Origin: Hawksworthiomyces lignivorus
Lineage: Eukaryota > Ascomycota > Sordariomycetes > Ophiostomatales > Ophiostomataceae
Direction: 5' to 3'
Length of the DNA stretch: 64,000 bases
Assembly: GCA_002917075.1 (NCBI GenBank)
Contig: NTMA01000010.1
Span: 558,001-622,000 of the forward strand
The notes below the pieces were generated by a model. It saw only the letters and a program-made list of their open reading frames with translations. It made no database searches and was not told the origin of the DNA. This document shows positions 24,471 through 35,264 of this stretch, piece after piece. The translations under genes and the position numbers were made by a program. Each line of letters opens with the position of its first letter. Position 1 is the stretch's first letter.

Positions 24471-24888
24471 AAGCATCAACCAAGGAGCAAGCGGGACGAA
24501 TGTCTCCGGCCTCGGAGCGTGACGTGGCAAAAAAGTATGCTGTTGTATAACATCTAAATCCTGGTAGAGCAGCCGAGGATAGCTGCTGGTAGGCTCTCAC
24601 ATCCAATGGAGCAAGGATCAAGAAATGGAAGCCACCGAATGGATAGGCCGTTACAAACAATAAAAAAAAAAATAAGGCGAAACCGAAAAACTTTGGGGAT
24701 CACTATGGTTTTATTTTCTGTCATCTTTGTGCAAAAAAATGCTTGTCGTTTTATGAACTCTTTTTTATCATATATAGATCTATCAAAAACGCATATACAT
24801 AAACGCCAGGTTCCAAGCTGCCATATTCATTTGAGCTCTCACTGTCTTTGCATGTCATTTTTCATCCCCCCTCCCGCTCCCCCGGGCT
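24471..24888. terminator. Shared 3' flank of convergent OST2 and GRASP genes
   Basis: The two genes converge and leave 418 bp for both 3' untranslated regions. There are A-rich runs at about 24660-24673 and T-rich stretches near 24760. No other gene is visible. Confidence 0.5.
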
Positions 24889-26239
24889 CTACTCGTCCTC
24901 CTTGGCCTTCTCGGCGCCCCCTCCCCCCCCGTCTTTTGGCGTTACTGCTCGTGGCGGGCCCTTTGGCGGTGGCGCGATGGGCGTGGCTTTCCGGCTCGGC
25001 GCGTTGTCGAGCTGCTGGCTCTTCTCTTCCTCCTCCTTGAAGTAATCGTCCATCGAGAGGCCCGCCGCGTTGGCGTGGTGCCGCTCCTTTTTCTTGGTAC
25101 GTGGCGGCGGGCCACCGCCTGCGCCGCCGCTCGCCGGCGGTGGTGGGGAGACGAGCTGCGCCGGCACGAGGAAGTTGCCCGCCGCGGGATCAGACGAAGA
25201 CGGCAGCGGCGCGCCGTCGTCGCCGGCTGCGCCGCCCGCAAAGGTAGCGGCCGTGGGCGTGGTGGCAGCCTGCTCAAAGAGGTCGCCGGCCGCCGCATGC
25301 GCCGTGTGGGCGGCGTGCAGGTGGTGCTTCTCGCTGTCGCCGTCGAACATGGTCTCGCCGGGGCCCGAGACGGGCTCGCTGAGCGGGGCGGGCAGGCGGT
25401 GCAGGGCGCCGTAGCCGAGCACGCAGCCGAGGGCGCCCTCGCCGCCCCAGTCGCGGCTGGGCTGGATGGTCACCTCGCGCGTCACGTCGTACTCGTTGTT
25501 GTACACCCACAGCCGCAGCGGCCGCCCGATGTGGTCCTCGACCAGCTCGCCCAGGCCGCTCTCGCCGTGCAGCACGCCCTCGGGCGTGCCCAGGATGTAG
25601 TCGCTGTAGGGCAGCAGGCCAGCCGCCTCGGCCGGCGACCGCGCCGGCACGTCTAGCACGTGCCAGATATTGGACACGACCGACAGCGGCGTCCACTGCA
25701 GCGAGAGGCCCAGCGAGGCCGTGTCGTAGGGGACGGGGATGTGCATGGTGCGTGTTCGTTGTCCCTAGGCGTGGGTGAAGCGAGGCGGTTAGTCAAGCAC
25801 GTGAAAGAGACGAGGTGGCTGAAACAGCCAGAAAGTCGTCTGACGTAGAGAAGAAAAAATAAAATAAAATAAAATAAAACAGACACTCACCTTTGCGCTC
25901 CAGAGACCCAGAGTGACAGTACTGCCAGCGCAGTTTCGCACTTCTTGCGCAAACAGAAGAGGATCAGAGTCGTCCTGGTTTCCGCGGCGTTTTCGTTAGT
26001 ACCATGGTTTGAAGTGACGTATTTGTCTCTCTCGTCTCGCTTGATGAAAGAAAGGGATCTCGTCTTACAATGATGCGCCCGTTGATTCCAACAATGAAAT
26101 CAAACCACGGCTCGATATTCAGCTCTAGGTTCGTATTGCGCAACACCTGGAAGCCAAATGTGCCATGGCTGGCCTCTCTGGCAGCCGCCGGACCCTCGCC
26201 GTCGAGACGGGAGATGAACCGGTTGAGGGCGTTGAACAT
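24889..26239 (-). CDS. GRH1: Golgi reassembly stacking protein (GRASP/Grh1), 376 aa
   Basis: This is a peripheral membrane tether of the early Golgi and ER exit sites, linked to Golgi organisation, COPII traffic and unconventional secretion. Three exons (26239-26069, 25974-25891, 25764-24889) total 377 codons with the stop, all in phase 0. The N-terminus, MFNALNRFISRLDG, is an amphipathic helix like that of yeast Grh1, which is membrane-bound rather than myristoylated. Two PDZ-like domains follow: about residues 18-105 (FGFQVL, DPLLFAQEVRN) and about 106-200 (SLGLSLQW, WHVLDVPARSPAEAAGLLPYSDYI, GEGALGCVLGYG). The last 170 residues are a disordered Pro/Ala/Gly/Lys tail typical of GRASP proteins. 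Exon 3 is very GC-rich, while intron 2 contains an AT-rich pentanucleotide repeat. It is divergent from TGS1. Confidence 0.93.
25856..25880. repeat. AAAAT pentanucleotide repeat in GRASP intron 2
   Basis: There are four AAAAT units followed by a variant AAAAC, directly next to the exon 2 donor on the transcribed strand. It is likely a length-variable microsatellite. Confidence 0.85.
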
Positions 26240-26873
26240 TGTCCTTTTGCAGTGGTATAGAGAGACAGACGACTGGGAGGCGAATTCGCGTTTGGGTCGT
26301 TTTTGAGAAGGGGTATGAATGATGCAATGCGGCAGAACCGTGGGCGCTGAATTGCTGGCGGTGGAACAAAGACGAAAGATTGTTTGTTGCCAGCTGTTGT
26401 CTTGTTTTGTCTTTCAGGTGTCGCAGAAGTGACGACTCTTGCATTTAGCTAAATACAGCTTGCTGCTTTTTGGACGAATTAGCGGCCGCCGTCGCTCAAG
26501 CTGCACTGGCAGCCTTCTGACTTCCGCTGTATGTGGAGAAATGTGGATCTTCACCACGGCCGCCTGTTCCTCTCTAGCTAGCCTTCTCTGGTTGATATTT
26601 TTATCTTCAGGCTCTCTCAAAAAAGCTTCACCTTCATCTTGAACCCTTCCTCAGAATATGTCGTTTTATTGCATCCATCTAGGTTCTTAGCCAAGTCACA
26701 CAGATCAACTTTATTTATACGCTGTGTCAATAACATTTGTCTGCTCTTCTTTCTAGTTGAATGACAAGCTCTCCGCAATAGTCCTCTTCTTAAGATTTTA
26801 CCTTGCTTTTTTACCATCTTCATCAAATTTTCACACCAACGCTGAGGCTGTGGCGTGTATCCATGAATGCAAG
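26240..26873. promoter_or_regulatory. Divergent promoter of GRASP and TGS1
   Basis: 634 bp separate the two divergent start codons. The TGS1-proximal part is T-rich and includes a CTTCTTTCTAG stretch ending at about 26756 that could be a 3' splice site of a leader intron. An in-frame ATG at 26757 would extend TGS1 by 39 hydrophobic residues not expected for the family, so 26874 was preferred. Confidence 0.4.
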
Positions 26874-27810
26874 ATGATACAACCTGCACCTATTCTCCCC
26901 CTTACGGATAATTGCCATCACTATACAAAACTCAAAAATGTGCCTTGGGATATCCAGAAATATTGGCACCAGCGCTACCAGATCTTTCCCAACTATGACG
27001 ACGACATCTACTTGACTGACGATGCCTGGTTTGGTGTCACTCCCCAGCCTGTTGCCGCGTATGTTTCTAGCCTTTTTCACTGCCAGTTTGGTGAGGTTAA
27101 CAGCGTACTGACTAGCATCTAGGACGATTGCCGAAGATGTGAAGCCTCCAGACGGCGTGCCCCCAGAGCACGCGGTGATCGTAGATATGTTTGCTGGCGC
27201 CGGCGGCAACACTGTGGCCTTCGCACTATCTGGCCGCTGGGCCCATGTTGTAGGCATCGAGAAGGATGCCGACACGTTGGCCTGCGCTCAGCACAACGCC
27301 GCCATGAGCGGCGTGCCCGAGGATGCCATCACGTGGGTGCTTGGCGACTGCTTTGAAGTGCTCAAGGAGCTCTTGCAGCAGCCGCCGGCCGACGCGGAAA
27401 TGCAAGAGGCACAGGAGGCGCAAGAAGCGCAAGAAACAGGAGAAGACGAGCTTACAGCGCTGCGCATCGACCCAGCTGCTACGGTTCTCTTTGCATCTCC
27501 GCCCTGGGGCGGCATCACTTACCGTGACCAGCCAATCTTTGATCTCTCTACCATGGAACCCTATAACCTGCAGGCTCTGCACGATGCATGCTATCCGCTG
27601 CCACACGCGCTGTACCTGCCGCGTACCAGTGACCTACAGCAAATTGCCGACGCAATGCCGGATGCAGATAACATCGAAGTGGTACAGTACTGTATGAAGG
27701 GCGCGAGCAAGGCCCTTGTCGCTTATTATCCCGCCGCCGTCACGGCCCCTGAGACCTCCACAGTGTACGAATCTCACAACGGTGTAGCACAAGAGATGCA
27801 TGAGAACTAA
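26874..27810 (+). CDS. TGS1: Trimethylguanosine synthase TGS1 (snRNA cap hypermethylase), 290 aa
   Basis: This is a SAM-dependent enzyme that adds two N2 methyl groups to the m7G cap of snRNAs and snoRNAs, acting in the nucleus or nucleolus. Two exons (26874-27058, 27123-27810) are joined by a 64-nt intron with a GTATGT donor. The family signatures appear in order: VPWDIQKYWHQRYQIF, LTDDAWFGVTPQPVA, the SAM-binding VDMFAGAGGNTVAFAL (residues 82-97), the acidic D/E after strand 2 (GIEKD) and the catalytic SPPWGG motif (residues 187-192). Length fits the short fungal form, which lacks the large N-terminal part of the human protein. A Gln-Glu-Ala repeat interrupts the methyltransferase domain at about residues 158-175. 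The gene is convergent with Dop1, with 149 bp between the stops. Confidence 0.92.
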
Positions 27811-27959
27811 ATGTTGGTAAAAACTATTCGCCTCATATTTTACGCCTCTCGTGTCCGTTTGCATCGCTCTCATGCCGCATTTACGTTTCCAAAAAAAGCT
27901 TTTCGACTGCGAAGACCCGATGTCTGCTATGTGTTCTTCTAACTATCACGATATTAATT

Positions 27960-30900
27960 TTACAACGCTTTGACTATAGCACGCTCGTCAAACAGATCCT
28001 TGAGTAATCCCCGGACACAGTCCTCGGTATCCACCTGGCCCATGGCATATGTGGCCTCGAAAGCAGAGATGCTCAGCTGGCTGAAAAAAGGCCGTAGGAC
28101 TTTCGACACCAGCTCATCTTTTCGCTCGAGGCTCACATCATCACTAAGCCCACCGACAGTGCCGAGCAGCGGTCGCTTCTTGGAGCTATTTGCCATCGAA
28201 GCTGTGATAGACTCAATTCCTGGGTGGCCAGCACCTCCGATGGGAGTGCTGAGCATGACTGAGCCAAGCTCCTCTGATAGCTCATCAGCGAGTGCCACCG
28301 ACTGGTAGTTTGCTGAGCGGTACACGGCATCGATTGTGTCGGTCACAAATAGCCACTCGCGCAGTTGGAAATCATCGGGAGCAATGCATACAAGCAAGTC
28401 CAGCAGCTTGCATGCTTGGAGCAGGGAAGGGTTGTTGTAAGTATCGGCGGCCGTGCTGCTGTCTGGTGCTACGATGGATGCGACCGCAGTATGCAGTTCA
28501 GAGTCAATAACGGGCCACAGACCTGCAAGGTGCACTGCGCCCGTTTGCAACACGAGGGCCCGCAGGACCATGTAGACCTCAGCACGAGTGGTGGACGACG
28601 GCGACGACGTGGACGATGCGCTCAGCAGTTCTACCAGCTTCTCGGAGATCGTAGGCAGATCCGACACGAAGGCATCTGGCTGTGCCGCCAGGATCAGCAG
28701 CGCAATCCGGCGCAAGTTGAGTTGCGTCCGGCGGTCTGCCTCGAGCCGTGCTGAAGTGGCTCCTACGCCAAACACGATTCCGGCTGTAGTGGGCGCCGTG
28801 ATCCTGCTGAGGAGCTCCGGCATCCGTTCCTTGTCGCTCACGGACCACTGGCGCAGCAAACCCATCCAGTCGCTGCGCACAAGGGTGAGATTTGAGCCGA
28901 AGAACCGTGCATCGTTAAAAGCCTCAGAGACGTCTTTTTTCCAGCCCTTCTGGTTATTGGGTAGCCGGGAGAGCTCTTGCAGTAATAGAAGGGTTCCTTT
29001 GGAGATCGTCTCGGGGAAGGCCTTGGCGCGCAGTGCCGGCCCAATCACGTTGGTGGATATCGCTGTTGCCGCTGACTGCACGCGGTCGTTCTCCGTTAAA
29101 ATCTTGGGAAGGTCAGGTACAATCGATGACAAGATGCCAACAACATCCTCGGCGCGCTCTGAAGGATTTCTGTAATTTTCTGTAGGGGAGTGTGTCTGTC
29201 CAAGAGACCCTTTGCGTGCGACATCGAGTGTTGCTGTTATTCTGTCAACCGGTGCGTTGAACGTGGCCGCGCCGTCAGGGAACGTTATTGGCCTTGTTGT
29301 AAAGAGAGCCGTTAGAAGTCGCAGGAATAGATCCTGAGATTATGTGTTAGCCCAATTTTAAGACGATAATGTAAAATAGAATAGTTTAGAAGGCAGAGGA
29401 ATCGATATATAAACTTACTCCAAGCTCACGCCGCATCTTTCGCTGCTCGCCAAAGTTGGTATTGTCTACTTTCTCGCCGAGGATTGCGGCAAATTCGAGG
29501 AGAGAGGGCAGTGACTGCCGGTGCGGGAAGGGGTTGCCCAGCAGATCTCGGAGGAATGTCGTGCAGTCCTGCCAGATCTCGTCCATGGCGTCGTCCTCGA
29601 GCGATCGTGCATAGTCGGCCAGAAACACGACTAGATCTGTGTCTTGCAGAGAGACAGTCAGTGTCGACTTCCTCGCTGGGTCAAGGGCCGCCGGGTTTGT
29701 GCGGCTGTAGATAGCATTAAAGATGGCCGGGATCGTGTGCTTAGGCCGCGAGGCGTCCAAGGTCAGCAGCAGGTCAAAGACATCAGCGTGCCGCGGGTTA
29801 TACTGTTGACGACCTGGCCCACCGCTGTCCTCCAGACTCCTCCCTGTGCCTGCAGCAGCCCCAGCAATCAACGCGCTGCGCCAGATGTCCACAACAGTCT
29901 CCAGGCACTCGAGTGTCTCCGCAGCAAAGAGATGCTCAAGCAGCCGGCGCGCCCTGTTGCGCATCCGCAGAGATGTGTAGTTGAAGGAGGCAGCCGATGT
30001 CGCATCCAGCGCCGTTGTCGCGCTGCCGTTTTTCCCCCACGACCAGATTCTGACGCAGATGCGCACGGCGTCCTGGAATGCAAGGAGCACGGTGAGGCGG
30101 TCGTTGGCCGTGGCACTTCTTGTCTGCGGTGCGTCGGAAGCAAATATATTACCAAAGAAGCCTTGGGGTTGGTCTGGGCTCTTGATGGCCTGTACCCTAG
30201 CCTCTTCCGTTAGCAGATGCTGGTGGCCCGTTGCTAGAAGCTGCTCCAAGGCATTGAGCAGGGAAATAAGCGTGGTCTCTGGCGCATTCGTGTCCGGTCG
30301 GACTATAGGTCTAGTGCTTCGAAAAGTTTCCTGGAGATCCGAAAAGGTGCTGCTGATCTGGTTGCAGAGTGTTTCAACAAGCGGAATTAGAACCTGGAAG
30401 ATCGAGTCTGAGTAGAAGGGCAGACATTCCGTCAGGAAGCTAACCCAGCTGTCGAGAACCGCACGGCTGCTAGGGGCACTGAGGCCCGCCTGAATGCACT
30501 TTAGAAGAGAGGCTGGCGGTGGCTGTGAGATGATGCTAGGGGGAGCCTCTTCTGTGGGTGAAGCGACAACCAACTTGGATAAGTCGCCGGTACTGAACGT
30601 TCGCTTTTCGTTTGTCGGGGACGTAGGCTGTTCAATGGGGACCATTTCTCGAAGCTTGAGGGAGTCGAAGAGAACATCGAGTAAAAGAACCTGAATATAT
30701 GGGTCGCATCCGCCCAAGGACTCTGAAAGACGGTCTAGGAGTATGTCCTCAAAGTGAAATTTGGAGAGCGCAGCGGCGTGAGAATTCAACAGAATCTGGT
30801 GAAGAACAGTGAGGGCATACCGGCACAGCTGTGTTATGCGCTGGTCCGTCATGCTGTTGCTAGAGGATATTCCTGACGGGATAACGCATTTCATACAGGC

Positions 30901-33900
30901 AAGTGTGAAAAATTCTTGGTAGGTCATGTTGCCTTCTGATATTACTGTAAACTGGTTAGCTGGTTCTTTGCTGAATTCCCCTGCCAGTTTACACAGTTTG
31001 TATAGGTCTTACCTAAGTCGGCGGCCACATCGTTTAACAGATCGGTTGGTACTGTCCGCCTGGCGAGGACGGGCCATATTGAGTCTGGGGCCCAGCGAAA
31101 GATGTTTGAGAGCGTCCTAAGATAGTATAGACATGTGTCAATGTCATCACTTTCTTCATCGATATCATTGCGGTCGGTAGATGCACTACTGCCTTGTCCA
31201 CTAGCTGTATTTTCCCTATGGCGGAAGAAGGTGAGGCCTGATAGCTTGGATACTAGAATTAAGAAGAGACGGTCCAGGCCGACTAGGGAGTTTAGCCAGG
31301 CTTTGACGGTCATGAAGAGCTGCGTTCTCTCATCGAGAAGAGCATCAAGCATCAGAAGAGCCGGACGGGTCAGCATCACGTCGTAGTGGTCCACGCCAGC
31401 GAGCCGAGGAAATGATTTCATGTTCCCATTGGGTGTCTTTGGAGTTTTTGGAGTCCTTCGATCTGCTACGTTGGAGCTGTCTTGCAGCGTATGCAGCCAT
31501 AGCACGCCAAAACTTCTGCCTGGGTCGGCGTTGCGCGCTGCAAATGTGCCTCTCACGTCGTTCTGAATCATGAGCTTGGCGATGGCCGCCTCGATGTCTC
31601 TGTTCATCGTTCCGAGCGCAGTTTGGAGCATCCACAGATTGCGCACGGTCTCAACATGATACTTGGGCTCAGAAGCGGAAAGGAACGTCCACGCGCGATT
31701 GACAAGGGGAGGAACAATTGCCGAGAGTTCGTTTGTCGAAATTCGGTCGCTTATGTGCAAGTGGATAGAGAGCGAGAGAACAGACGAAAATGCTGTGAAA
31801 GTTGCTGGGTCGTCGCCTGGGTCGAGACGGCTGTGAAGAGCTGATAGAAGCTGAGATACGTCAAAGACTATCTCAGGCGGTATTTTATCAAGCAGAAGGA
31901 GAAGCACTCGGCACTTTAGCGGTAGGTCTCCCTCGGCCTCTTGGTCAAGAAGTGCTTGGCAGCCAATGTTGGAAGCTTTCTGGAGCAGGAGCTCGGCTGT
32001 CGCATAGGATCCATATGGGGGTGTTGCTGTATCTAAATTTCCTTGTTCATTGACGTAGAAATCATGAATCTTTTTCAGAATCTCAGCATTAGACACATTT
32101 ATTGACGGCTCCTGCGTAGGTGCGGTGGCGTTGCTTTTGCTTGACGACTGGTCCGTCGAAGGAAAGGCCCGATCTGGTACAATGTCCAGCAGATCGGCTG
32201 CAATACTCAGCGCCTGGGTGGCAATATTGGCGGTGTCGTTCGGAGAAGAGAGGGACTGAGAAGCAGGCCGAGCTTTGGTGTCTTGCAGCATGCAGAGAAT
32301 GGACAGCGCGGACAGTGGTGCATGGATGGTTATCATTTCTTCCTCGCGCACATTGAAATGTGCCAAGATGAATTTCACAAGAGCCAACTTGTCTGCCCTT
32401 TCAGCTGCCGAGAGCTGGCCACCCGGCCCGAGAGCTTGGGCGACAAGGCTGAGCATTTCGCCATAGATGAGGCCACTCTCCACGCCGTCAAAGAAGACAC
32501 TTGCACTACGAAGCACTTCGTTGAAATCTGCTTTTGTTGGCGCCTCGTCTTTGAACTTGCGAACACTGTCGACAATAGGAAGAAACACCTCTGGCACCAC
32601 GAGTCCTCCGATTTCCCAGCGGTCCATCAGAGACAGGCATATCCGATAGGGCCGTGCTTTCTCGGCCGGGGTGCTGCCAGAATTGGGCTGGACCATGCTG
32701 AGAAGGGCACGCGTCAAGGGCTGCAAGCCGTAGTCTTCGAAGTAGGTGGTCTTATGAGACGAAGGCATCCCGTGCTGCTTGCTTGAAACGGATGTTGGAG
32801 ATTCGAGCGCTGTTTCCGCGTCTCCAGCCGGCGGGGTTGGCCCCAGAAGCCATGCAGTCAGACGCCTGTTCAAGCTCATTTCACGCCGCGTCACAACTCC
32901 ACAAGCTGCCTGCATGAGGAGCTCTAGATCTGTCTGCTTCACGCGCTTTTGCAGCACGGCAGAGTGCAGAGGAAGATGGGCCACTAGAAGATCTAGAAAG
33001 CCGCGCTGGATCAAAAGCTGCTCGTCTGCCAGGCCAGCTGTGAAGCAACGGATCAGCAAGCCTGGTTCTGGCGAAGCCACGAGCTCTGACAGCTTGGAAA
33101 GCAGCTGTGCGTCTGCCAGCGACGACTGTGACGCTTCCACTTTGGCTTTTGAAGAGCCAGATTTGGCTGCCGATTGCGCTTCGTTTGCAGCCGGGGACGG
33201 CGGGCCGAGCTTGGGTAGATACCGAGACAAGTACGCCAGAGCTCCTGGCCGGCGGCTCTGGCTGGTTATTGTAGCGAGGAAAAAGCACTGCCAAAAGAAG
33301 TCGTCCCCGGTGGCATGGTCCGGCGTGAGCTCCTCGCTGCTGTCCGGGCGTATGGAAACCTTGAAGCGGTTCAGGAGCTTCAAGGTGCGGTCAAAGTCTT
33401 CTGCTGTCTCCTCCTCCAAGCCGGGCAGCAGGGCTAGAATGAGCGATTTGAGAGCCGGACGCAGCGAGCGAGGATCGAGGTCAAGAAAATGCCGCTCGAG
33501 GAGATCAAAAAAATGCGTGCGAGCGGAGAGGGAAGCAAATGAAAGCGTCGGCGCAAGACCGGGAAGGTACAGAGGCAAGTCTCGCGACAAGCCATCCTTG
33601 CCAATGATCGAAAACACAACATTGTACACCTCCAAGGCCTTTTGGTGGACGCCAGATGGTAGCGAGGGGTTCAGACACTGAGATAAGCGCTTTGCCACAA
33701 CAGATTTTGCTGGTATGGTTGTAATTTGAGACGGTCGAGCTTGCAGGGCCTTGAGAGAGCTGTTAGAACAGTCTCGAGCAGTGAGAGCGGACGCAGCAGT
33801 TCACCAGAGGACGGATCCAAAGAAGTCCAAGCATACCTTTAGCAGCCTGTTCAGAAACGATATGTAATCGGCCCACTCTTGAAGTGCTGTCTCGAAGAGA

Positions 33901-34147
33901 GAGAGGGCGCGGTCGACGCCAGAGGCGTACTTGCGGAATGCCTTATCCTTAACCAGCGGCTGTTCTAGACGCGTGACACAACATGAGCCAAGGAACTATT
34001 TACTAGGCCTTTCATGTTTGCAGGAAAAAAAAGGGAATGAAACCTACCGGCGCCCAGCTGGTTCCTCCACTGCCGAGGAACTGGAGAGTCCCGTCCGGAG
34101 CTCTCCGGCGACATGGACCGGCGTCCGGCCGGCAGCTCGAGGGCCAT
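27960..34147 (-). CDS. DOP1: Dop1/Dopey leucine-zipper-like traffic protein, 1954 aa
   Basis: This is a giant conserved protein that works with the Mon2/Neo1 system in endosome-Golgi traffic; in Aspergillus the orthologue (DopA) affects hyphal growth and development. Five exons (34147-34048, 33964-33837, 33749-31013, 30944-29419, 29333-27960) sum to 1955 codons with the stop. The introns are 83, 87, 68 and 85 nt. The Dopey N-terminal domain begins around residue 38 (KAFRKYASGVDRALSLFE), continues through LQEWADYISFLNRLLKALQ and across the exon 2/3 junction to SLPSGVHQKALEVYNVVF. The rest is long helical repeat-like sequence with Ser/Pro/Ala linkers (for example about residues 230-265). The first exon encodes a short Ser/Pro-rich tail starting MALELPAGRRS. 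The length is close to the roughly 1850 residues of the Aspergillus protein. Confidence 0.92.
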
Positions 34148-35264
34148 GGAGAGAAGAATCCCGTTGCAACAAGTCGGTAAGAAGTGGTACAGTTGCTATC
34201 TCTGGCTTATACGAGGAGATCTGGAAGAATGCCACCTCCACAAGCTGTCATGGCGAGCTAGCAAGCCATTAATAGAGAAAGCACAGACTGAGGGACGTTG
34301 AAGCCAACTGGCAGAATTTTGGTGGGTTCCAGTTGGAAGCTCCCTTTGGTAGCGTGGGTGGGTGCGACGTAAGTGGGAGGCGTGAGCTGCCCCTTGCGTG
34401 TCTCGAAGGCGGTGTGTGCCTCCCTCGCGGAGACGTAATTAAGTGGTAACATAGGCCTGCTAGCGGACCTTCGTATAGCGCCCGCACACGGCGACACTTG
34501 GCCTATGGTGGCGGGAATTTAGCGGCTGCCTAGCACTGTGAAACAGCACAGAGGAAACCTCTATTCTGGTCATCTTTAATAACTACGCCTTGAAACAAGG
34601 ATTCATAAAAACACGAGAGTCTTGATACGCTACATTCCGCCCGTGATACATGTTTGCAACAGCTGTAGCCTAATTCAAAGCTGGGTTAGGGATGTGGAAT
34701 GGCAGCACCAGAATACAGGCAGGGAACAAATGTGTGAGAAGGAAAGGTGCCACGCGCATTGAACCACAGCATTAGAACTGTTAGATTCTTGCTGTATCCG
34801 GGAGATTTTCTACGCATAAAGAATGTCTTCCCTACGGGTCAATTCAACTAACTTGAACCTAGGCGTCTTAAAACGTCACAGAGCTGCTCTGTAGAGTTTG
34901 GACCATTGGACGGGACTCTCAGCCAGGTTGACGCTTCCCCACATTCTACTCTGTGCCTTATCTTATCGCACTGTAATTAATTAAGGATTTAAGCGGCAAC
35001 GTCACAAAGCAGCTATGATCACAGAGCTTCCCAATTTCTCACCGCCAACACTCCTCCATCTGCACGCGACCATAGCACTGGCTGTCCTAACTTGTGTCCA
35101 GGGGAGGGTCGCAAACTCGACTGGCTTCCTCGTATAATGAAGACGAAGAAGATGGACCTTCGGCCATAGACACAGCTGGAGCGGATTCCCATTGTGGCAT
35201 TTGGCCACAAGCGCTAATCCACGAGTGCTAATTCGTCAGTACAACATTCTGAGCTTGACCATCT
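34148..35264. promoter_or_regulatory. Divergent promoter region of DOP1 and MON1
   Basis: 1.1 kb separate the two divergent start codons. The DOP1-proximal 150 bp is open in several frames but shows no domain. An AT palindrome-like TAATTAATTAA lies near 34975-34985. No TATA box or named factor site could be assigned with confidence. Confidence 0.4.

Noticed and set aside
25075..25696. Overlapping long frames on both strands within GRASP exon 3
   Set aside because: They arise from the very GC-rich disordered tail and PDZ2 codons; only the minus-strand GRASP frame has family motifs and good splice joins.
32779..33681. 300-codon open frame antisense to DOP1
   Set aside because: It is Ser/Arg-rich shadow sequence opposite the conserved Dopey N-terminal domain.
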